A DNA stretch of 64,000 nucleotides. Source: Ctena decussata. Taxonomy: Eukaryota > Mollusca > Bivalvia > Lucinida > Lucinidae. The DNA lies in the NCBI GenBank assembly GCA_963989385.1, contig OZ022501.1, positions 24,808,602-24,872,601 of the forward strand. Reading direction: 5' to 3'. Below the pieces are notes generated by a model. The model searched no databases. It was not told where the DNA came from and saw only the letters and a program-made list of their open reading frames with translations. Below, in pieces: positions 1-10,693 of the stretch; positions within the stretch are counted from its first letter, which is position 1, and the number at the start of each line of letters is the position of its first letter. A program made the position numbers and the translations under genes.

Positions 1-475
1 TAGCCTCTACCTAAAGTATGTTTCATATTATCATTGCCCATGAGAACTGGTTTTGCTATGGCAACTTAAAGTTTCCATAGACTTACAATGGGGAAAGTGG
101 ACATTGGTATTTATTTCTGTGTTACTGCAGATATTTTGACAAAAGCTTTACAGAAATGTTCCTAGAGTAGTCCTCTATCATCCATATGAATTTTGCCCAA
201 GGAGCTGATTTTGATTGGTTGCCATTGCAACTGAAAGGCCAAATTTTCATTTTTTTTATTTTTTTTTGCCAAAGATCTTCTTCTCAGAAGCCATTAAGGG
301 AGGATAAAGCTTATTTTTTGCATAAATGTTTGTGATATTATCCTCTACATAAATGGTGTGTTTTATTGCTGTTGTGCATGTTGTTTTGTTGCTGTGGCAA
401 CTTAGTTTTTTCAACATAACCTCAGTGCTCAGGTGAGCGATATAGGGCCATTGGCCCTCTGGTTGATAGTGAGTG
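1..475. repeat. 3' part of an array-type element ending in a hairpin
   Basis: Loosely repeated units (the phrase on a neighbour 'gctatggcaactta' recurs near 54 and 390) run into a compact hairpin, AGGGCCATTGGCCCT at 444-458, after a CTCAGGTGAGC stretch. The end resembles the ends of the other array elements in this window (60514-60547, 63248-63263). The beginning lies outside the window. No coding capacity is visible. Assignment to a rolling-circle-like family is inference. Confidence 0.45.
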
Positions 476-1382
476 AACTCAGGTTGAACATTCTATCAAC
501 TTGCATCTGAAATTTATTGAGACAGCACAGTAATCTACCCTAAAATGAAATTTGTACGCAAAGCAGACATTAACTTAATGGCATTAAATGTCATATTGAA
601 AGAGTCGAGTCCAAGGTATATTGGTATGCATCTATTTTTTTTCAGCAATTTTACATAGAGGGACAACTTTAATTACTTCCTGTTTGTTTCCTTGGATAAC
701 TGAACTCTTTTATAGAAAAGAATTTGCTCCCAAGAGAGCAAATTCTTTCCTTTAAGTATTGACCCCCATTGAGGAGGGAGGCATAATGAAAATGACAGAG
801 TTGTTTTCCTTGAAAGTGTACCTACTCACCTAAAGTTCCATTTTGCATCTTTCATATTATTTTATATTCAAAATATGTTTATTTATTGTCAGGTGCAATG
901 TACATGTATGTGAAAAATAAATGTCATAAATAAAGTCTTTCAGAGTGTATATTGTAATAAGCACCAGAGAGAGCTTCATAATTCTGCTCAAGCAGAACAT
1001 CCTGCCAGCTCTCAAAAGTATCCCAACATGGAAGATACATTCTAGTGTAAAGAGCCCCAGGTCTGAGTTGATTTTGATAATTCACAGATACTCTTTCACA
1101 GTTCTGATTATATCATGTTGTGTCTCCTCAGCAAGATAATTCTAATGAAAGGCTGTAGAAACTATAATTGAGCCACATCATGTGACTTTCAACAATGCCA
1201 TAAGTTTTATCATGATACTCAGGTCATGTTTATTGTTTACTCCAGGTCTACAGAGGCCTCATCATTGGCTATATGGTTTGTGCCAATTCCATAGAGGGCT
1301 GATGTAGCAAGTGAAGACTGCTCTTGCAGTCTGATCAGAGCCTTTGCTTGTCACATTGTTTGAAGTCACATGATGTGGCTCA
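476..1382. other. Intergenic, no gene seen; one hairpin repeat
   Basis: No supported gene. A palindrome at 716-748 (arms AAAGAATTTGCTC / GAGCAAATTCTTT) marks a degenerate repeat family (called family B here). It recurs around 1763-1930, 3750-3920, 16290-16420, 40100-40190, 42790-42850, 45500-45700, 47600-47760 and 49130-49320. Confidence 0.5.
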
Positions 1383-1606
1383 TGAGCTGCGGCACGACAA
1401 AACCAACAAAGTGGTATGAGTGTCCAGTAAAGACTCAGATCAGCCTGGGCACCCAGTCTGATCAAAGTCTTCGCTGTCCGCATGGAGCTACCTTAGAGCC
1501 TTAGCTACCCATTTTGTGCACAGCAAACACTCAGATCAGACTTGGCAGATGCCCAGACTGATCTGGGTCTTAGCTGGGCCCACATGCTAATTTCTTGGTT
1601 TGAGCC
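1383..1606. mobile_element. Palindromic MITE, family A (degenerate copy)
   Basis: Foldback of about 225 bp beginning TGAGCTGCGGCACGAC and ending near TTCTTGGTTTGAGC, with internal motifs 'actcagatcagcctggg' and 'tctgatc..agtcttcgctgtccgcatgga'. Eight copies occur in this window. The best preserved (62253-62490, 31391-31628) are flanked by TA, so a Tc1/mariner-type non-autonomous element is likely. Confidence 0.75.
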
Positions 1607-2365
1607 TGTCATCATCATCAAAACCCACCCTTGCCTGTCTCAGCTTGGGGGTGTTTCTGTTGCTGTGAAAAAGCCTTGGCAATTACGACACAGCTCCAAA
1701 TAAAGTAGCTTTCTTAAGATATTGGTAATGTTTTAAAGTGCATGGGTATGCCTCTATGGTTTTCTGCTATTTTACAAAAGGGAACAACTTTGGTGACTTC
1801 CTGTTCACTTCTTGGAGGAGGAAGCCCTTTCTAGAGGGGTCTAAATTGGCTCCTATAGGAGCATGAAGAATTGACTTGAGAAAGGTGTAAAAATGAAAAA
1901 AAGAGTTGTTCCACTGTAAGTGTACTCATTCTCTTTATTTCACCATCAACATGTGTCTGTGGTCACTCAGAAGAAACTGTTAGGAATGTAATCCTTAAGC
2001 AAGAGAAGATAGGTTTCCTGAGCTGGATTCAAGCCCATGACCTGAATTGAAGATGCAGAAGGAAATGCCCTCAGCCAACATGATCAGATTGATCTTCTAC
2101 CTAGAATGAGTTGGGATCAAAAGGCAAGTCATGACTACCTTATCAGCACATGATTTTTATGTATGAAACATTTTTGTTTCGGTAGTTCAGAGAGTCTTAG
2201 CAACTGAACAGCAAAAGAATCATAACACTAACAATGATAAACAGCTTGGCATGGTTGTTCAAAACTAAATATGTTTTTAGCTAACTAGGTATTCTCACAA
2301 CATAAGCAAAAACACTGCCATTTTTGCCAAAAAAATGTGAGGAGCTACTCTTTTTTTTTCCCACA
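1607..2365. other. Intergenic, no gene seen
   Basis: Contains a family B hairpin repeat (about 1763-1930) and, at 2245-2340, a degenerate copy of the 'GTTGTTCAAAACTAA' repeat family (called F). Nothing coding is supported. Confidence 0.45.
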
Positions 2366-2718
2366 AATAGAGGATCTTACATGAGTGCTCATGTATTACT
2401 GAATGTATTAAACGAGTTGGGGGAAAAGATAAGATGCGAGGCTTTGCCGAGCATCTTATCGGTTGTCCCTAACAAGTTTAATAAATTCAATAATACAGGA
2501 GCACAAATGCAAGATTCTATTTATCATATGACACTAGAATCCCATTTTATTTGCAAACTTTGCACTAAAACGTCACAATTTCGCCATTAGAAAACACGAT
2601 GTTTTAATGGACGTCAACGTATAGCGTTGCGACGTAATTTGCATATTTAATGCACTTGTGGATTATCGTTTTTAATGCATGGCTTTATTACACTCTCAGA
2701 TACGACATCATATGATAA
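2366..2718. repeat. Interspersed repeat, family C (copy 1)
   Basis: About 350 bp starting AGAGGATCTTACATGAGTGC and ending CATATGATAA. Two other copies lie at 11131-11480 and 32871-33205. Internally it has a hairpin with arms AGATAAGATGCGAGGC and GCCGAGCATCTTATC. It has no coding capacity and the superfamily is unknown; no clear TIRs or target duplication were found. Confidence 0.75.
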
Positions 2719-3964
2719 AAAATATTAGTGCACTTGATTTTAAATATACTACAAGACTTAACAAATCCTTAAAAGTAGGTTCCTGTACTTTGGAATGCAT
2801 CATAATTTTGATGATCTTTCATCCAAGGTGTTGGAAAGCACTTCTAAAAGGGAATGAATAAGTTTCACTAAAAAGTGTAAATCAAAAAAATATTAGAAAA
2901 GTTGTTTTGCAAGGGATTTCCTAACTCTGCTTCGCACACCAGTTAGCGCTATTTTTAGTTCGCGCCAAAAATAGATAACGCAGCTGAGGTCATGCTGCAT
3001 TGCATTTTGGGATAATTTTAACCCATCCGCCATGCCAGGACCTCTAGGAGAGCTCAGGAGAAGGGAAAATTAACCTTTGGAGAATGGCATCAGAAATCGC
3101 GCACTTATAGACATAATAAACATACATGTAGTTATTTTTAGAACTGGAATTCCAACGAAAGAAAATAAACCAAAAGGGAAAACGACTATTTTCTTCAACA
3201 TCTGATGAGTTTCTCAGTAGCAACAAATTCAGAAAAATAAGAGAATTCAACACTGCTCAGAAAAAGACGATATTATTTTGTGGACATAATTGTTATCGCT
3301 AGTACAGGAACCTACCTTTAACTAACAATGTTGTAAAGCTAACGATCCTTTGAACAAGCAAGCCTATAATTATCAATTATTTTTAATCCACAATTACTCA
3401 TATCTTGGGCAATTCAGAGCTTCTGATAAGTATTTGCTGAAATTTCAGTTTCTATTAGTTCTCTTGAAATGTCAGTTTCTATTACATGTAGTTCTCAAAT
3501 GGCATAAAAACATGGTGTGGCCTTGATGAGACCCACTTAGTAAGGTGATTCTAATGAGGAGCCAACATTTACTTATATGGGAAAACAAGAAATATGTCCA
3601 TACAAATGTAAAACATGCCTAATCAGAACGTCTCAAGAGTGTTCTAGTCTAGTAAAACAATTTTATAAAAGCCATGTCCACCAACAGAGATGGCCAATGT
3701 GAGTGCTAGCACAGCAGACTGCATGATAATGCTATTAATGTCAATGGATACACTTTCAGAAACTCTGCCCATTTCATTTTGCTCTCCAATTAGGATCTTA
3801 AATGATGATTTTTTTTCTCTATAAGCTAATTCTTTCCTTTTAGAGTAAACCCAATTTTGAATGGGTTTTGTTGCCTTAGAAAGCAAACAGGAAGTAGCAA
3901 AGTTGTCTCCCTTTGTGAAAGTCATCAAAAAACATAGCAGTGTGTTCATACACCTTAAATGATA
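2719..3964. other. Intergenic, no gene seen
   Basis: AT-rich single-copy-looking sequence with a family B repeat at about 3750-3920. The short open frames have no recognisable domain and no splice context. Confidence 0.4.
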
Positions 3965-4201
3965 TGGAGCCATGACAAAAACCGACAATGTGGCATGTGC
4001 GCTCAGCCAAGACTCAGATCAGCCTGGGTACCCGCCCAGTCTGATCAGAGTCTTTGCTGTCCACATGGAGCTAGCTTAGACCCTTAGCTACCCTTTAAGC
4101 ACACAGCTAAGACTCTGATCAGACTGGGTGGATGCCCAGGGTGATCAGAGTCTTTGCTTGGCACCCATGCCACTTTGTAGTTTTTGTCGTGTCACAGCTT
4201 A
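3965..4201. mobile_element. Palindromic MITE, family A
   Basis: Begins TGGAGCCATGACAAAAACC and ends GTTTTTGTCGTGTCACAGCT, giving near-complementary termini with the family A core between them. Diverged from the consensus-like copies. Confidence 0.75.
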
Positions 4202-4772
4202 TATCAGTTGGAACGCAGACTCATCACATTTGAGTAAATCATTTTCTGAGCGGTCGTCTACGCACAAAGAAATAATCCCTTTTTTTCGCCGGAAAAAAAT
4301 GGCGGGAAATTTTGAACAGAAACAGTCCCAAAATAATGCTCGTTTGATAAGATATGCAGTCATAATTTTCCAATGGACCAGATCAGAATGAAATTTGATG
4401 TTTTGTTATTGAAATCAGATGCATATCGGTACCTCAATGCAGTTTGCACACCCAAAACAACGATCACAGTTAGACAACCGTTTTTCAGAAAAGTAAAACC
4501 CTACGACAGTACCCCAAAGTTATTTTGCAAAGAAAATTGTCCCAAAAACCAAATTAGATGCCATTATAACTGAACCGTAGTTCATACATTCGACCGTCTT
4601 TTAGCGTGGTATATCTTCGGGAGAAAGTCTATTTAGTTTGAAAATCGATAATGAAGTTGGTCATTTTTACGTATACATGGCACGTGCGTTCGTCAACACA
4701 CAGATATTTTTTCAGCTGGATCGACTTGAGGAGACCAACTGTTTCTTCATTTATGGTATAGTAAAGCTTGTA
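4202..4772. repeat. Diverged interspersed repeat up to the gap
   Basis: The segment around 4505-4660 ('ttattttgcaaagaaaattgtccc', later 'gggagaaagtc.atttagtttgaaaat') recurs diverged at about 7418-7560, so this is an interspersed repeat truncated by the gap. No gene is supported. Confidence 0.45.
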
Positions 4773-4972
4773 NNNNNNNNNNNNNNNNNNNNNNNNNNNN
4801 NNNNNNNNNNNNNNNNNNNNNNNNNNNNNNNNNNNNNNNNNNNNNNNNNNNNNNNNNNNNNNNNNNNNNNNNNNNNNNNNNNNNNNNNNNNNNNNNNNNN
4901 NNNNNNNNNNNNNNNNNNNNNNNNNNNNNNNNNNNNNNNNNNNNNNNNNNNNNNNNNNNNNNNNNNNNNNNN
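4773..4972. other. Assembly gap (200 N)
   Basis: Exactly 200 consecutive N. The round length suggests a scaffolding placeholder, so the true distance and content are unknown. Confidence 0.99.
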
Positions 4973-7900
4973 CTGAAAAATAAAAAAAAATTATATTTCC
5001 TGATTAATTTAATCCATCTTAAATGTTTGCAGCTTCTGACCAAAGCGAAGAAACTTGTAATTACTAATCAGTTATTAAGTTACTAGAGAGAAAAGCTTGA
5101 TGACAGACATTAAATGATGAGTCATGACTGTAAAGGGATGCAGTTTAGTGCAGTTGAATGAGAGGTAGCCCCTTCCTGTCTATCCCCACCCCGAAACACA
5201 CACACACACACCAACCTATTAAAAAGCATTTTCACAGAGGATTTTATTGGCCAAATATTTAGGACTTTATTATGCTAGCAAGCTTTTTTATATCATTATA
5301 AGTGCACAAAATAATGAATGGGGCATGCCCTGCTAACTGATGGACCCTGCAGGCCTGCACTTTATGTGGAATGTTGCATAATGCTGTTTGTCCTTCTACA
5401 AGTCAAGACTATGTTAGAATGAAAACAATTACACAGTTCCACCATAATTGTTGCACCAGCATCAATGGGCTTCATATTAACACCTGTTGCGCCCTCTCAT
5501 TAGAAGCACTTCAGCAAGAGCATAGATGGTTCTATTAATGGATCACAACAAATGTTTTTATGGCTGAATAAGACAGAATTCCCAGAATTGCTATCATGCT
5601 CCAGCTGAGTCTTTGTATAATCATTATCATAAAACCATCACTTGTGGAACTGTCTCCAGAATTTTTTTTCTTATTATGTACATATGTTATAATTTATTTT
5701 GGCTATTTATTTATTTATACTTATAGGGAAAACACTGAAGGGCAATGTCAGACTGCATGTGAATATAATAATTTGATCAGAGCTTTATACATTTAGAATA
5801 CCTATATAGTACTAATTTGTTCATTTGAAAATTGTGTTAAATTTTAATTTTTGATCAAAAGCAACTGTGATGAGACACCACAACATACTGTACATTTTAC
5901 TTGAAGAGAAATGATAAAGAATAACTCCACTTTGGCTCACTAGATATTGGCCTATTATTTTTCTTGTTTAATCATGTTTATATCTTACCATTATTCAACT
6001 TAGAGAATAGATTACCAAGTCCTGAGCCTTTGCCACATATTTAATCAAGTTTTCTGGTTTGCTGGACAGCTGTGCTTTTTATTTGTTTTGTTTTTTGTGA
6101 GTGTGACCCAGAATCATATTAGAGAACACATCACATTGAACTAAAATTTTGAGAAATTCTCCATTCTCAATGAAAAGTTAAGGTACCATTCATTATAAAT
6201 TATATAATTTTTGCATGAGATTTGCCCCTACAGATAGATTCGCATTGCAGAGCTGACAGCCCCTACCCCCACCTGATGAGCTAGTATTTGACACACCTGG
6301 CATTTCAAAATAAATATGTATTTTATTAAATCCCTGGTTTCTTCTTAGGAAGAATCAATAAATTCTTGTTAGTTGTTTACACTCTTAAAAAGGGGATAAA
6401 CAACTAACAAGTAAATATATATGTTGTAACCCCTCATTAGAACTCCTCATTAAGGTGGTTCCACAGAGGGCCAAAACATATGTTATAAAAATGCATACTG
6501 CAATTTTAATGCTCAAAAGCTCATTTAACAGTACATATGCTGCTTCTCAATGTTGGCTGAAATTATATGGAGTGTAAAGGAGTGTATAAGTATGTATGGC
6601 CAAGTTATTTTCTAAGCTTAAAGTTGAAACAAAATCTTCATTACTGCAATTGTCCTACCACTTTCACCATCTGACAGTGTGTCGAAATTGCTGGGAAAAT
6701 CAAATAGTACTGACCCTGATTAGACTGCTGTTTTGATAGTACAGTCTAACCCAGGTCTACACTGCACTTTTTAATCAAGGATTTTAGTCAATGAAGTTTT
6801 GCAAGTATTTGTTATGGCTAAACATGGCTAAACATCTATTATATTTTGCTTAGTTTTTCATGTAAAAGAAAGGTTAAAAGTTGTGTGCGTGTGTGTGTTT
6901 AGGGGTGGGGGTTGGGGATGGAGGAAGCCAAGGGTGGAGGAAGAAGGGGGGGGGGTAGAGGGGCCTTAAGTTGGGTAGGGTGATCGTGTGAGTTGCAGGA
7001 GAGGCTTTGAAATATTGGCACGTGCAGGATTAATTGGATGGCAAAAAAATTTTTTCTAGCAGTCCCTCTGATTGTGACCACAATGTGCCGGTCTTAATAA
7101 CTTATAAGCAAGTAAATGCGAAGTTTGAAACAGTTGACGCAGTTCTGTAATTGCGTCACAGCTGTCATAAATCGATCGATTTGTTTACAGTATGGTGTAG
7201 GCTGATCAGAATTCTCTTCCCAATCATTCTGAAGAAAGTACAGAAAAAAATATTGTAGTATGTTGAATTACTAGATGCGTTCCTCTTCGTGTGTCGGATT
7301 TCAGGATTCAAGAACATTTCGGTAATGTTTAAATTTATTACAGATTATTTTGCTGTCTATCGATCAGGTAAAAAATCCGCCATTAAAATTTGAGAAAATG
7401 AAATAGGGTACCTTAACATTATTTTGCAAAGGAAATTGTCCCAAACACCGAATTACTTAATTTTTATAATGGAGAAAGGGCAGACACCATGGTTTTTCAT
7501 GGCATATGTCCGCCGACGGGAGAAAGTCGATTTATTTTGAAAATTGCTGTTGAAGTTGGCGGATAAGAGTCGTCTTTACATGATCACGTAAAACGTTCGA
7601 TTGCAGAATATCTCGGTGTTTAGCTCTGCTCTTAAAGGCATAGAGAATTAAATTAAGATGTAAGGAATAAACCCATATCTTATTTTCGGCTTTGTGTAGC
7701 TTGATTCGCCGACAAAGCATCACTGAAATTGCGACACGTTCGTCGATTGAATCTGAGTCTGAGAAATTTCGAACGTTATTTTGTTGCTATCTGTATAAAA
7801 ATATCACTCCGCCATGGATACGCGTTCCCACTGTATTTCTTGTGAACTTGGTTAAATGAAAGAAGTCAAGAAGAATGATCTTTCATTTTAATATTAGATA

Positions 7901-8047
7901 ACACTTATAAATTATGATTTTTCAATGAGTAAATGAACAAATAATGGCTGAATATAAGCATGTATTGTAATGAAACTCTTATACACCTGCATGTATTAGC
8001 TTTATTAATAATTCTATTACCGTAAAACCTCTACATATTGGGACAGT
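4973..8047. other. Intergenic, no gene seen
   Basis: AT-rich. Holds a short CA microsatellite (5197-5211), a 48-bp inverted repeat (6364-6411, arms CTTGTTAGTTGTTTAC / GATAAACAACTAACAAG), a GT/G-rich tract (6887-6960) and a diverged repeat (7418-7560) shared with 4505-4660. No exon or RNA gene could be supported on either strand. Confidence 0.4.
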
Positions 8048-8125
8048 TAGGTCTGAAATAGTGCAAACCCAGATCAGACTGCTCCTTGAGGAGCAGTCTG
8101 ATCAGGGTTCACACTATTTGCCATC
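8048..8125. repeat. Short hairpin repeat
   Basis: Near-perfect palindrome with arms CAGATCAGACTGCTCC and GGAGCAGTCTGATC, loop TTGA. The same hairpin occurs at 43322-43365 and 44403-44448. It shares the motif 'cagatcagactg' with the family A MITE but is much shorter. Confidence 0.65.
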
Positions 8126-8847
8126 CCATTTGCCTTTTTTTTGACACATTACTGCACTGTAAAACCAATCTGTTCCAATTTTAGGTCAATTATGATAATT
8201 ATTTTTGGTGTCCCCAATATCAATATTTAGAGTTTTTACGGTAATGGTTCTGAATACATGTACAGTAATGACAAATGATTACAGACAATAAAAATACTTT
8301 TCTCATCTGTTTGAGGAGCGGTGGTAGTGTAGTGGATAACACACTGGACTACCAACCCAGGGGTCACAAGAACAATCCCCCACTTCTCTGGTCTTTTGGG
8401 TGAGATTTAAACTGAGCTCCTCAAAAACTACCACCACCAGAAAATTTGAAAACAGTGTGGACAAGTGGTGTGTTTGTGTGTGTGCATGCAAGTGTGCACA
8501 TTTCAGTACCTTCCCCTACTATTTTAATATACAAAAATGTGAGCTTAGTTATTGCATAAATTAGTCCAAAGCCATCAAACACCTAAACAAGGTGGTTGAA
8601 ACTACTCAACTTTCATACAATTTTTTCTATATTATATATACATTCACAAAACACAGTCATGTCAAACATCTTTTGTACCAATGAATTTAAACAAGAAATG
8701 ATAAACCTGCATCTGGTTACAAATAGTAGCCAAAATGTTAGAAAGCATAATTTGGATGATAAACATTTGCTTTATTGATTTTCTTCACAACCCATAAACC
8801 ATTTGGTAACCCCTGCAAAGGTACCTTACAGCATGTGCTAATAATGG

Positions 8848-9112
8848 AATACGCCAGGCCGCTTAGGGCAGTCAGTAGCACATCTGATTCAAGAGCCAGA
8901 GGTCTCGGGTTTGATACCCTGTCCGGCCACATACTTTCGTTTCTCCTTCCGCTGATTCAAGAAGGGCAGTTGTTGGCAAAAGTATATGCACTTAGTACTG
9001 GTTAACCGCTTAGGAGGTCTAAGCCTCCCCAGGAATAGTGTGGTTAGGTAAACTGACCATCCAGACATGACCATAGCTGTTTACTGTGGATGTAAAATAA
9101 TAAACAACAACA
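8848..9112 (+). mobile_element. tRNA-derived SINE
   Basis: The head (about 8865-8935) is tRNA-like, with a B-box match GGTTTGATACC and tail motif CCGGCCACA. The body 'actttcgtttctcctt.cgctgattcaagaagggcagttgt' and 3' part 'aggaatagtgtggttagg' are shared with the SINE at 19470-19740 on the other strand. It ends in an AAC-rich tail. The head has lost good cloverleaf pairing, so it is not a functional tRNA gene. Confidence 0.75.
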
Positions 9113-9314
9113 ATGATAGAACACTCAAATCAGTCCACACATCCAGGTAGTCTTTTCCCATAGAGAGCTTATGAATCCTGGGCAATGTAAAAAGAGAAAG
9201 TGAAAATTCTGATCAGTCTGAGCTGATGCCAAGACTGATTTTAGTGTTTACAGGATGCAAATGGTGTAAGAACCTCTTTGATAAGACATCAGTCATATGT
9301 TTGGTGTCTTATTA

Positions 9315-9475
9315 CAGAGCCTCAGATAAGAGGTTTTTTTAGGATAATTTGGAGATAATTTTTCTTATCTCCCAACAAAAACATACACTGTGACACTTCA
9401 TTAGAACCGTCTCGCTGAGACGGTTCTAATGAGGGGTCACAATGTACGTTTTCATCAGAAATATGGACAGTTATC
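9315..9475. mobile_element. Hairpin MITE, family D (partial)
   Basis: Begins CAGAGCCTCAGATAAGAGG and holds the diagnostic central palindrome (arms TTAGAACCGTCTCGC / GAGACGGTTCTAA) flanked by 'tgacacttca' and 'gaggggtcaca'. The right end is degraded. Confidence 0.65.
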
Positions 9476-9654
9476 CCACTGTGACATTACAACAATCACA
9501 GTAATAGTCTAGTCTCACTCCACTTCACTTGGCCACTTTTAATCAAATGGCTGTCACTCCAGCCTTACTCCATAAATGGTAACAATGTATAAAACATGAA
9601 ATTTATTCTCTAGATTAGGATGATTTGTACTAGAATCAACCATTGTTTCAGTGT

Positions 9655-10096
9655 TAAGAGATAATTTAGGGAAATTTTCCATACATCTGCAAGAAAACAT
9701 ATGCTGTGATCATATACCGAGATGGTTCTAATGGGAGGTCACAACATATGTTTTGATCCCTTGTTAGAACTGTCTCATCACAATAGTTCTAATGAGACGT
9801 TAGAACTGTCTCACCGAGATGGTTCTAATGAGACCTCACAACATATGTTTTGATCCCCCATTAGAACTGTCTCACTGAGATGGTTCTAATGTGATGTCAC
9901 AACATACGTTTTGATCCCCCATTAGAACCGTCTCACCGAGATGATTCTAATGAGAGGTCACAACATATGTTTTCACATATGTTGTGACCCCTCAGTAGAA
10001 CCTGATGAGGGATCACAACATATGTTTTCAGTCTGAAATGAGAAAAAAAAATCTTAGAATTATCATCCTCGCACCCCCTCATTATCTTGAGCTCTG
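9655..10096. mobile_element. Family D MITE with amplified internal hairpin
   Basis: The single central hairpin of family D is repeated about five times with a ~75-bp period ('gagatggttctaatg', 'gtcacaacatatgtttt', 'cccattagaac.gtctca'). The element then resumes its normal right end, TTATCTTGAGCTCTG. Units differ by point changes, so the expansion is not very recent. Confidence 0.7.
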
Positions 10097-10108
10097 TATA
10101 TTAATGCA

Positions 10109-10347
10109 TGAGCCGCGACACGACAAAACCAACAATGTGGTTGTGCGCCCAGCGCAGACTCAGATCAGCCTGGGCATCCGCCCAGTCTGATCAGAGCCTT
10201 CGCTGTCCGCATGAAGGTAGCTTAGATCCTCAGCTACCCTTTAAGTGCTTAGGGAAGACTCTGCTCAGACTGTGCGGATGCCCAGGCTGACCTGAGTCTG
10301 CGCTGGACGCATGACCACATTGTTGGTTTTCTCGTGTCGCGCCTCGC
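10109..10347. mobile_element. Palindromic MITE, family A (well preserved)
   Basis: Termini TGAGCCGCGACACGACAAAA and TTTTCTCGTGTCGCGCCTC are complementary. The core repeats 'actcagatcagcctgggca' and 'gcccagtctgatcagag'. It ends 44 bp from the stop codon of the METTL24-like gene. Confidence 0.85.
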
Positions 10348-10390
10348 ATATTTTCTTTCTGAGTTGCTCAAAAGCATTCTAAAATGTATG

Positions 10391-10693
10391 CTATGAAAAT
10401 AATTTAATAAAGGACACTTCATGACACCCAACTTCATCAATCCCTTCAAATTTTGACAAAAAATGGCACCACAAATTTCTATGTGTAAAGTAAATTCGAA
10501 AGCCCTGGTCGTATAAGCTCTTGAGTACCAAAAGTCCTCGGAAGTATTTCTCTCTCATTGGTTCAGGGCCTATTGATATGTGAATTTCCATAATAAGCTG
10601 GTTAACCTTATGTAAGACCCCCGACTCAATCATCTGGGGAAGGGCCTGCCACTCTGACTCTTCTATGTCCACTTTGAGAACATCTATTGTCCT
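10391..10693 (-). CDS. METTL24-like exon 6 (stop)
   Basis: Acceptor atttcatttcag. Reads RTIDVLKVDIEESEWQALPQ onward and ends HEVSFIKLFS before the stop. No consensus AATAAA was seen close downstream. Confidence 0.88.
   Translation of the reverse strand, partial: RTIDVLKVDIEESEWQALPQMIESGVLHKVNQLIMEIHISIGPEPMREKYFRGLLVLKSLYDQGFRIYFTHRNLWCHFLSKFEGIDEVGCHEVSFIKLFS

Noticed and set aside
4638..5043. Open frames across 4773-4972
   Set aside because: They exist only because the 200-N gap is read as open sequence.
10108..10290. Open frames reading 'TNNVVVRPAQTQISLGIRP'-like peptides (also at 31333, 62309 and 1262)
   Set aside because: These are translations of the family A MITE, which stays open by chance.
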